Part shown: one piece after another, positions 54,694 to 61,411 of the stretch | How the letters are laid out: each line of letters starts with the position of its first letter | Numbering within the stretch: position 1 is the stretch's first letter | From: Scytonema sp035967975 | GTDB taxonomy: Bacteria; Cyanobacteriota; Cyanobacteriia; Cyanobacteriales; Nostocaceae | NCBI GenBank assembly: GCA_035967975.1 | Contig: JAWQFQ010000011.1 | Span: forward strand, 22,144 to 86,143 | Length of the DNA stretch: 64,000 bases | Direction of reading: 5' to 3' | Made by a program: the position numbers and the translations under genes | Notes under the pieces: generated by a model | What the model saw: the letters and a program-made list of their open reading frames with translations, nothing else | The model's database searches: none | What the model was told of the DNA's origin: nothing

Positions 54694-55824
54694 TCAACGC
54701 ACTTCAACATCCATCTCAATAGCATCAGCAAGTGTCTCAGATGTATATTCTGTGACTTTGACAAAATTATCTTTAGCGTCAAGTCTGAAAAAAGCACCAA
54801 GCAAAGGGTACTTATTCCAAGCACTATCAAATCCCTTGATACAGTCACGACTATGTGTCGTTGCAAAAACTTGAACATTCAGTCTTTCTGATAACTGAAA
54901 AACTATATCCCAAACTCTAGGTTGTATGCTCCAGTGCAATCCATTTTCAAATTCGTCAACCAGCAGCAGCCCGTTACGAGCATTTACAAGAGCAACAATA
55001 ATATGGAATAACCGAGTCATACCATCACCCATACTTTTAAGAGGTAATGGCTCATCAATTCCTTCCATCTTAACTAATGGTATACGATTATCGCCTCCAC
55101 TTCTTCCCTTGCTAATATCCTCTACAAAAGCAACTCCAGAAACTCTATTATCAATAAGTGCAAGTGTAGAAATAACTTCTGATTCCAAATTAGTTAAGCT
55201 TGTTAAATCCCAAAGAGCTGCTACTTTTCGATTAGGTATATTATCTGCCGAAACAACTTGCCAAGTATATTTGAATTCAGAATTTGGTCTTTCATACAAA
55301 ATACTTGAACTACGTCTAATATCTTTAATATCTTTATCTAATCTAAAAATCCTTCTAGTTTTTTCATCTTCTTCAACCACGAGAAAAACTTCAAGATTTG
55401 ATAGTTCTTCATCGAAATCCCTATCCCTAATGTGAATTCGTTTCATAACTCCTTCATCATCATCATATTTCCTTTGATATGCAGCAACACCTATGTGAAG
55501 CTTTTTACTTGAGACAATATCTCCAAGGGTAATACCCTCTTCTCCTATTCGAGGTAATCTATGATTAAAAAAGAGGTGGCGTACGGGATGAGCGAAAAAG
55601 TTTTTCGGATACGGTTGAGCCTCACTAAACCAATTCTCTTGCCTAGACTCAACAAGATCGAGAAGAATTGTAGGTGAAGTATTGCTGGCATACAGTTCTA
55701 ACGCTTCAAGAAATGTACTCTTACCAGCATTATTCTTGCCAACAATTAGGTTAACGCGACCCAATCTTCCAACCTCAAGGTGCCGAAAGAGCCGAAAGTT
55801 ACGTACCTCAAAAGACTTCAGCAT
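54694..55824 (-). CDS. AAA15/ABC-type ATPase, second copy
   Basis: This 376-aa ATPase opens LKSFEVRNFRLFRHLEVGRL and has Walker A VGKNNAGKSTFLEAL (about residue 25), signature-like KSMGDGMTRLFHIIVAL, Walker B NGLLLVDEFENGLHW and H-loop ATTHSRDCI. The middle region differs from the 19638 protein, consistent with a variable sensor part between conserved ATPase halves. The start is ATG 55824, preceded by GGAAAG; an in-frame ATG at 55851 adds nine residues. The TOPRIM gene follows with only a 5-base gap or a short overlap. No repeats like those around the first copy bracket this pair. Confidence 0.87.
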   Translation of the reverse strand: MLKSFEVRNFRLFRHLEVGRLGRVNLIVGKNNAGKSTFLEALELYASNTSPTILLDLVESRQENWFSEAQPYPKNFFAHPVRHLFFNHRLPRIGEEGITLGDIVSSKKLHIGVAAYQRKYDDDEGVMKRIHIRDRDFDEELSNLEVFLVVEEDEKTRRIFRLDKDIKDIRRSSSILYERPNSEFKYTWQVVSADNIPNRKVAALWDLTSLTNLESEVISTLALIDNRVSGVAFVEDISKGRSGGDNRIPLVKMEGIDEPLPLKSMGDGMTRLFHIIVALVNARNGLLLVDEFENGLHWSIQPRVWDIVFQLSERLNVQVFATTHSRDCIKGFDSAWNKYPLLGAFFRLDAKDNFVKVTEYTSETLADAIEMDVEVR

Positions 55825-56048
55825 ATTAATCTTTCCGTATGAGTTTTTCACTGCTTACTAGGTACTCTACTAATCCTTACACAATTTTGTGTTGCTGGAC
55901 ATTACAGAATGAGCCGACTGGTACAAATAACTCCTCATTTTCTGACAAGAGATCAACACATACTGAGTTTTTAGTATATATGACTACAGGTAGAGGAAAG
56001 AAATGCAATTTTCTCTGAGGATATTTACTAAAACAACTTAAAGGGGAC

Positions 56049-57269
56049 ATGAACGACAACATTGAAAGTGGATTTACCCGCCGGAAGTTTATCCAGGCTG
56101 GTAGTGCTGGATTAGTGGGTGTTTCCCTTGTTCAAGGATTTAACAAAGCCGTGGCTCAAACTCCGCAGATTGTCAGGGAATCTAGCGCCCGTGCTCAGGG
56201 ACAACCGATGCCAAACTTAGAAAATCCATTTCCACTACCACCAGAACGTCGTCTTGGGTGGGCGATCGCAGGTTTGGGTAATTTTGCGCTGAATCAAATT
56301 ATCCCCTCTCTTGCAGATACACGTATGTGTAAGTTAACAGCAATCGTCAGTGGTAACACAGAAAAGGCTCGAACAGTAGCTAATGCCTATGGTATTCCTG
56401 ATCGCAACATTTACAGCTACGACACTTTTGACCAAATCCGCAACAATCCAGATGTAGATATTGTTTACATTATCCTGCCCAATGCATTGCACTCAGAGTG
56501 GACTATCCGTGCAGCCAAAGCCGGTAAACACGTGATGTGTGAAAAACCCATGGCGGTAACCGTAGAGGAATGTCAAGCCATGATTGAGGCGTGTAACAAA
56601 GCCAATCGCAAGCTGATGATTGCTTACCGAGCGCAGTATGAGCCTTACAACCTAGAAGCAATCCGCCTCGTCCAAAGTGGCAAACTTGGGGAACCGAAGG
56701 TGATTATTGCTGACCACGGTCGTCCCCTCGACCTTTCTTTACCCAGCGACCAGTGGCGAGCACAAAAAGAGCTAGCTGGCGGTGGTTCGCTATACGATAT
56801 CGGTATTTATTCTTTGAATGGAGTAAGGTATCTAACTAAAGAAGAGCCAGTTGAAATCCGTGCTTCGATGCGTCCTGGTAGTGGCGATCCACGTGTTGAA
56901 GTGGAGGAAAACATTGAGTGGACAATGCGTTTTCCTAGTGGTGCGATCGCTAACTGTAGCTCCTCTTATAACTACGCAGATACCAAACGTATCATTGTTC
57001 AAGGTACAAAGGGAGTGCTAACAATAGACCCCGCCACAGATTACTACGAGCGAAAGATGTGGCTCAAGCGTGGTAATAGTGAAGAAAAGCTTTTGCTAAG
57101 AGACGCAAACCAGTTCGCATTAGAAATGGATCACATGGCTGAGTCTGTTATGCAAAACAAAGAGCCAAAAACACCTGGTAGGGAAGGTTTGCAGGATGTG
57201 CGGTTGATGCAGTTGATTTACGAGTCAGCAAAAACTGGTCGTCCTGTCACAGTCCCGCCACTGGCTTAA
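56049..57269 (+). CDS. Tat-exported Gfo/Idh/MocA family oxidoreductase
   Basis: This 406-aa protein has a twin-arginine signal (FTRRKFIQAGSAGLVGVSLV, residues 9-28), so it should be folded in the cytosol with its cofactor and exported. The NAD(P)-binding domain has LGWAIAGLGNFALNQIIPSL, VDIVYIILPNALHSEW and the signature CEKPMAVTVEEC. The C-terminal Gfo/Idh domain includes GGGSLYDIGIYSLNGVRYL. It resembles glucose-fructose oxidoreductase, which acts on sugars in the periplasm. The substrate is inferred only. It is apparently monocistronic. Confidence 0.92.
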   Translation: MNDNIESGFTRRKFIQAGSAGLVGVSLVQGFNKAVAQTPQIVRESSARAQGQPMPNLENPFPLPPERRLGWAIAGLGNFALNQIIPSLADTRMCKLTAIVSGNTEKARTVANAYGIPDRNIYSYDTFDQIRNNPDVDIVYIILPNALHSEWTIRAAKAGKHVMCEKPMAVTVEECQAMIEACNKANRKLMIAYRAQYEPYNLEAIRLVQSGKLGEPKVIIADHGRPLDLSLPSDQWRAQKELAGGGSLYDIGIYSLNGVRYLTKEEPVEIRASMRPGSGDPRVEVEENIEWTMRFPSGAIANCSSSYNYADTKRIIVQGTKGVLTIDPATDYYERKMWLKRGNSEEKLLLRDANQFALEMDHMAESVMQNKEPKTPGREGLQDVRLMQLIYESAKTGRPVTVPPLA

Positions 57270-57320
57270 TTAGGGGTGTGGGGTTGGCTCCAGTTGCTCA
57301 ATAATGAAATCCAAGCCTCT

Positions 57321-57737
57321 TCACAAAGTCCAATTTTCTAAAACCAAATTGGGTACTTGAGAAAAGTCCCGCTCATTCCTTGTGACCAAAATTCCCTTCA
57401 TAGAAAGAGTGATTGCTGCAATCCGTAAATCCAGCCGACCAACTTTGAGCTTTTGACGGATTAGATTCTTATATATGTCTTGTGCTTCAGCATTGAATCT
57501 CAAGACATTGAAGCTTTTCAAGCTATCAAAAGTCACCTGTAACTTCTGATAAGCCGAAACCAAATCATCAGAAGCCGCTCGTCGAATGAATTGAAATCGT
57601 CCACGAAGCTGTTCCTCTACAGTGATAATTGTAATCGCGATTTCGCTCTTATCAACGTTATTCAAGCGACGAACAATTTCTAAATTCCCTCTCTGAAAAA
57701 GAGAAACGCTGTCGGTATCAAGAATCCAAAAACTCAA
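57321..57737 (-). CDS. vapC: PIN-domain (VapC-like) ribonuclease toxin
   Basis: This 138-aa PIN-domain protein has ILDTDSVSLF (first acidic residue at D7/D9), ITIITVEEQLRG (Glu near residue 41), VGRLDLRIAAI (Asp near 102) and TRNERDF (last Asp). The four acidic positions form a metal-dependent ribonuclease site. Its start overlaps the stop of the antitoxin-like gene by 4 bp, the usual toxin-antitoxin arrangement. Targets of VapC toxins are often tRNA or rRNA; none can be named here. Confidence 0.85.
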   Translation of the reverse strand: MSFWILDTDSVSLFQRGNLEIVRRLNNVDKSEIAITIITVEEQLRGRFQFIRRAASDDLVSAYQKLQVTFDSLKSFNVLRFNAEAQDIYKNLIRQKLKVGRLDLRIAAITLSMKGILVTRNERDFSQVPNLVLENWTL

Positions 57738-58120
57738 CTTGCGTCCCTCTGTACACTAAAATCTGCTTCATTCTCGGCAGTGTCCAATTCTTGACGATAC
57801 TCTTGAATATATTGCTGAACTGCGTCAAAGTCTGGATCGTCTTTGAAAACGCCTGCAAATTTCATCCAAGGTCTTTGGGATTGTTCAACAGATGGTAATT
57901 TAATTTCCCTCGGAATGACTTCGACCTTGTTCATACGCTGAATCAAAAGCTCTTCTAGCATTGTAAGTGCCTGTTCGCGTGTTGCTGCTTCCACTCGATA
58001 CTGTGGAAGTTCCAGAATAGATGCGATCGCGCTACCATCCTCTCTAGTTTCCAGCCAAAAATTGACCTTTAAATTTGTTAAATTTGTGGTCTGTGATGTT
58101 GCTAAACTTTTACTTTCCAT
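57734..58120 (-). CDS. Presumed antitoxin of the VapC-like toxin
   Basis: This 128-aa protein has a HicB-like opening (VNFWLETREDGSAIASILELP followed by AATREQALTMLEELL) and a charged tail ending near PDFDAVQQYIQEYRQELD. It overlaps the toxin gene by 4 bp. The toxin-binding role is inferred from position. ATG 58120 follows GTGGAG; a GTG at 58135 is an alternative. It is longer than most VapB proteins and no DNA-binding ribbon-helix-helix is obvious. Confidence 0.7.
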   Translation of the reverse strand: MESKSLATSQTTNLTNLKVNFWLETREDGSAIASILELPQYRVEAATREQALTMLEELLIQRMNKVEVIPREIKLPSVEQSQRPWMKFAGVFKDDPDFDAVQQYIQEYRQELDTAENEADFSVQRDAS

Positions 58121-58238
58121 AAAGTTCGACTCCACTCTTCTATTAAAATCATAGCTTCAGCATGGCTGTTCTAGTTGCTAGCCACCACTGGCTTAAGGTT
58201 CGTAGTAGCGCAAAGAGCGTATGCATTGCAAATACCAG

Positions 58239-58400
58239 CTATAGTAAAGAACTATCTTCTCGTTCACCCAGCAAAATGTCGTGTTGTTGCATTTGGGTAT
58301 CAATTTCTACCAAGTCTGAAGCCAGTAGCTTGTCAATCAGTTCAACGACACCAGCGCCACGGCTACCGTTGGTAACAAAATCTACACGTTCCTTTAACAT
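58239..58400 (-). pseudogene. C-terminal remnant of a HAD-type hydrolase
   Basis: A 53-codon frame from ATG 58400 to TAG 58239-58241 reads LKERVDFVTNGSRGAGVVEL followed by IDKLLASDL. This resembles the C-terminal end of HAD-IIIA phosphatases (KdsC/YrbI-like, where a VTxxxGGxGAV-x-E motif occurs). The frame is open a little further upstream (about to 58430), where it meets the 143-bp inverted-repeat element. The rest of the gene is missing. The assignment is by eye and tentative. Confidence 0.4.
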
Positions 58401-58438
58401 TGGTAAGGCGAGATGATTTTTTACAAAAGCCTTACATC

Positions 58439-58581
58439 CGTAAGCGTTCAGCCATCAGCTATCAGCCTTCAGCTTTCATGAGCTTAGTGGGGTGTTTAAC
58501 AAGCTTATCAAAAACGCCTAGAGAACGCCCGAAATATGTTGACAAGCTGACTGCTGACGGCTAAAGTGCTGAACGCTTACG
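58439..58581. mobile_element. 143-bp miniature element with 14-bp inverted ends
   Basis: The ends CGTAAGCGTTCAGC and GCTGAACGCTTACG are perfect inverted repeats. Inside are CAGCTATCAGC and GCTGACTGCTGAC units related to the repeat at 33630-33825. There is no coding capacity. It lies directly at the broken upstream edge of the HAD-like remnant. The following stretch to 58721 holds no gene. Confidence 0.7.
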
Positions 58582-58721
58582 TACGTCCATATATAAAATG
58601 ACCTGAGTTGGGGTCTTAAGTTATCCAACCTTAGATATAAAACTTCCCCCACATCCCACACTCTGAAAATGCTACCTTTGTGAACAATAACTAAGTTGCT
58701 TTATTTCTGGGACATTTGCTA

Positions 58722-59642
58722 ATGCCATATCTGACCTCAGCCAGCACTATCCGTTCTGTTATTGCTAAATATACCACAGCAAAAACTCTGTGGATTGACA
58801 CAGAAGTCGCTGATTATAACACCCGCAATCCTAGATTATCGCTGATTCAGGTATTGGATGACCCACAAGATTTGAGTGGCGATCGCATTTTCATTTTAGA
58901 TGTATTAAACCAGCCAGAAACCACGGCTGAATTTATTGATAAAATTATGATTAATCCCCAAATTGAAAAAGTTTTTCACAATGCTAATTTTGATTTAAAA
59001 CTTTTAGGAAATAAGAAAGCAAAAAATGTCACTTGTACATTAGAAATGGCGAAACAAATTCCCTATTATGCTTTGCCAGTTTCCAACTATCAACTAAAAA
59101 CTTTAGCTGCAGAACTTTGTGATTTTTATAATATAGATAAACAAGAACAAAGCAGCGATTGGGGAAGACGACCCCTGTCTGAGGAGCAAATAGAGTATGC
59201 TTATTTAGACTGTATCTATCTTGCTCAAGTGCATCTCCGGTTGCTTGAACTTAACCAAGAAATGAATCCTGACCCTGCAGAAGAAAATTTAACATCCTTG
59301 AATTTAAGATACGCAGAAATTGAAGAACAGTGGAAGATATTGAATTCAGAATACGAGCATTTGAAAGAGCGAATTAAAAAAGCTATGCACGTCCAAAATA
59401 TAGATGAAACTACCTATTTTCAGTTAAAACCTTATGAGAAGAAAAGTATAAAAGTTGCCTTTACAGAACTAGCAAAACTAGTACAAGACCAAGGAATTGA
59501 TTTTGATTTTCCCATCACATTAACTCAAAAACTGCAAAAGGATTTAGGCGAAAACCTCGAACAACTTTCTGTGGAGGTAGAGAAAACAACTCATTTGCGG
59601 CTCGTTCCTAAAGATGAAGAAGGGAATGATGTACCAACATAG
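58722..59642 (+). CDS. rnd: Ribonuclease D-like 3'-5' exonuclease
   Basis: This 306-aa DEDDy exonuclease has LWIDTEVADY (Asp and Glu of motif I), VFHNANFDLKLL (motif II Asp) and EEQIEYAYLDCIYLAQVHL (motif III Tyr and Asp). It trims 3' ends of stable RNAs such as tRNA precursors. Unlike full RNase D, it lacks an obvious HRDC domain; the last 90 residues are charged and helical (EIEEQWKILNSEYEHLKERI), perhaps a coiled coil. ATG 58722 is preferred over TTG 58716. Confidence 0.88.
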   Translation: MPYLTSASTIRSVIAKYTTAKTLWIDTEVADYNTRNPRLSLIQVLDDPQDLSGDRIFILDVLNQPETTAEFIDKIMINPQIEKVFHNANFDLKLLGNKKAKNVTCTLEMAKQIPYYALPVSNYQLKTLAAELCDFYNIDKQEQSSDWGRRPLSEEQIEYAYLDCIYLAQVHLRLLELNQEMNPDPAEENLTSLNLRYAEIEEQWKILNSEYEHLKERIKKAMHVQNIDETTYFQLKPYEKKSIKVAFTELAKLVQDQGIDFDFPITLTQKLQKDLGENLEQLSVEVEKTTHLRLVPKDEEGNDVPT

Positions 59643-59671
59643 TTCAGTTAAGCAGTTTTTAGAAACCTTTT

Positions 59672-59704
59672 AGAAACCCGGTATCTTGGAGATACCGGGT
59701 TTCT
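59672..59704. terminator. Perfect hairpin after RNase D
   Basis: AGAAACCCGGTATC and GATACCGGGTTTCT form a 14-bp perfect stem with a 5-base loop, 30 bp after the stop codon. It is a probable terminator, although the T-run lies before rather than after the stem. Confidence 0.7.
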
Positions 59705-59765
59705 GTACCCCTCGCAACCTATTAGCCCAGAATTAAAATTCGGGCTAAAAGCGCAAACCCGTTAA

Positions 59766-59929
59766 GAGGATGTTTGAAAAGTGATTGGCTGTAATTTCAA
59801 GCACTGGTTGATCCCCCCTAGCCCCCCTTAAAAAGGGGGGAAAATCTTTGAAAGTCCCCCTTTTTAAGGGGGATTTAGGGGGATGTGAAGTGTGCATGCT
59901 ACTAACAAAAAGACTTTTAAAACATCCTC
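59766..59929. mobile_element. Miniature inverted-repeat element, copy 4, inside repeat Z
   Basis: This 164-bp copy has ends GAGGATGTTTGAAAAG and CTTTTAAAACATCCTC and is flanked by TAA at 59763-59765 and 59930-59932. It splits a repeat Z hairpin: AAACCCGTTAA lies to the left and TAAAACGGGTTA to the right. Removing the element and one TAA restores the AAACCCGTTAAAACGGGTTA palindrome seen at other copies. Confidence 0.9.
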
Positions 59930-60008
59930 TAAAACGGGTTAAAGTCAGGACGTTCATTTTTTATACTATTTTTGATTGAAAGAGAAAATCAAATTATTCC
60001 GCAATGCA

Positions 60009-60404
60009 CTACTTGCTCTTCAAAAGTAAAGCATTAATTTGTTCGTCATCAATATTTATACCTTTGCGTTGAAAATATGGGCGTAAATTAATTTGAATGA
60101 ACAAATCTTTTAATTCGTCAGCTATTTCTTCCGGAGGATTTCCCGATAAAGCTGTTGCAATTAAACGTTCTGCTGCTCTTAATTCTCCGCAATCTACCGC
60201 CAGAGTTGCCGCACTGCGATGTAAAATTGAACGGCTTGGCTCTGCATCTAATTGATGAGCAATTAATTCTGCAGCTGCTTGTTCGTTCTCAAATGCTTCT
60301 CGAATAAGTTGCGACGCTTGTTCTAAGTTACCTCGAAGTTTAGCAGTAAAAGCTGCTTCCGCCAAATCCATCGCTGTGGTGTGTTTTTCTTGAATTTGAC
60401 TCAT
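60009..60404 (-). CDS. Helical-repeat hypothetical protein
   Basis: This 131-aa, mostly alpha-helical, acidic protein contains repeat-like pairs AAFTAKLRGNLEQASQLIREA and DCGELRAAERLIATALSGNPP that read like TPR units. I do not recognise a specific family. The sequence upstream (60405-60646) is an open frame without a start codon whose stop overlaps this ATG (ATGA), so it may be the second gene of a decayed operon. Confidence 0.7.
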   Translation of the reverse strand: MSQIQEKHTTAMDLAEAAFTAKLRGNLEQASQLIREAFENEQAAAELIAHQLDAEPSRSILHRSAATLAVDCGELRAAERLIATALSGNPPEEIADELKDLFIQINLRPYFQRKGINIDDEQINALLLKSK

Positions 60405-60646
60405 TTTCTTTGTACATAAGATAAAGGTTTGCTGAATTCTACTACGATAATATACGCAGGAAACTGACCATCGGAAACGTTGGTTTGCTCTTTCTTCTGT
60501 TTTACTCTAGCTTTAACACGGTTGGAATCTCCCTTTCGTATACCAGATACCTCAAGCCTAACTTTATTTTCAAACGGTATCCCTAATTGTGGAAATGTAA
60601 TTGATAATTCAATTATGATGCAGGTTGCTAAGAATAAGCAGATGAG
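60401..60646 (-). pseudogene. Start-less open frame overlapping the next gene
   Basis: An 82-codon frame is open from 60646 to TGA 60401-60403, with no ATG, GTG or TTG. It reads ELSITFPQLGIPFENKVRLE, then VSGIRKGDSN, and near the end PAYIIVVEFSKPLSY. The codon pattern looks coding, and the stop overlaps the ATG of the 60404 gene. Loss of the 5' part is likely. The family is not recognised. Confidence 0.4.
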
Positions 60647-60712
60647 TTATAAATTAGACGATAGTTAGCAATAAACTGTCAAGCAACAGCCATTAACAAA
60701 AGGAGTCTAACC

Positions 60713-60997
60713 ATGAGAATCAAAGGAATAAAACGCGGTCAAATTCTTGAACTCCTAGAACCAGTTGATAATATCCCAGATGGAGTAGAAATTGTTGTTG
60801 ATTTAGAACCTCCTACTGAATCTACTGAAACAAAAACACCACTGACAGAAGAGGAAAGATTAGCAAGACTCAATCAATTATTTGGAGTTTGGAAAGACCA
60901 ACCTGAGTTAACAGACATTTTTGCTGAAATTGACAGAGAACGTCATGCTTATACAGGAAGACAAATAGACATTATTGATACTCAGGATAATAACTAA
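60713..60997 (+). CDS. Presumed antitoxin of the VapC pair next to the CRISPR array
   Basis: This 94-aa protein opens RIKGIKRGQILELLEPVDNI with a PDGVEIVVDLE strand, like the short N-terminal domains of cyanobacterial antitoxins paired with PIN toxins. A charged helical tail (EEERLARLNQLFGVWKDQPEL) likely binds the toxin. AAAGGAG precedes the ATG at good spacing. The stop overlaps the toxin start (TAATG). Assignment rests on context and length. Confidence 0.75.
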   Translation: MRIKGIKRGQILELLEPVDNIPDGVEIVVDLEPPTESTETKTPLTEEERLARLNQLFGVWKDQPELTDIFAEIDRERHAYTGRQIDIIDTQDNN

Positions 60998-61386
60998 TGT
61001 ACCTACTAGATACTAACATCTGCATTGCACTGCTGAATGGTAATCCAAAAGCAGTTTCTACATTCAATCGCTTTTTTAGTCAATCCTATCTTTCTACAAT
61101 TGTCTTGTCAGAGCTTTATAAGGGAATTTATTGCTCTCAACAAGTTGAAAAAAACTTAGAAAGTCTTACAGAACTGAGTGAGTTACTTCCTGTAGAACCA
61201 TTTGATTTAAATGCTGCTATAGAGTTTGGTAAAATTCAACGTACACTGAGACAGATTGGTAAACCTACTGGAGAAATTGATGCGCTCATTGCATCTGTTG
61301 CTCGTTCCCGTCAAGATACTGTTGTTACCAACAATATTAAAGATTTTGAAAATATACCTAACATACAATTAGAAAACTGGTTATAG
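60997..61386 (+). CDS. vapC: PIN-domain (VapC) ribonuclease toxin
   Basis: This 129-aa PIN-domain toxin has YLLDTNICIALLNG (Asp at residue 5), STIVLSELYKGIY (Glu), GEIDALIASVA (Asp) and TNNIKDFENIP (last Asp). All four acidic residues are present, so it should be an active metal-dependent ribonuclease. It is translationally coupled to the antitoxin gene and ends only about 45 bp before the decayed left end of the CRISPR array. Confidence 0.92.
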   Translation: MYLLDTNICIALLNGNPKAVSTFNRFFSQSYLSTIVLSELYKGIYCSQQVEKNLESLTELSELLPVEPFDLNAAIEFGKIQRTLRQIGKPTGEIDALIASVARSRQDTVVTNNIKDFENIPNIQLENWL

Positions 61387-61411
61387 CCTGGAAAATAACT
61401 TTGCCACTAAC

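Noticed and set aside
58162..58416. Two + strand frames of 66-84 aa
   Set aside because: The - strand of this stretch carries the more protein-like HAD-type remnant; the + frames are shadows.
59745..59957. Open frame on the - strand with SPLKRGT-like residues (also at 26279-26569)
   Set aside because: It is a translation of the miniature inverted-repeat element; the same peptide appears at every copy and is a known kind of annotation artefact.
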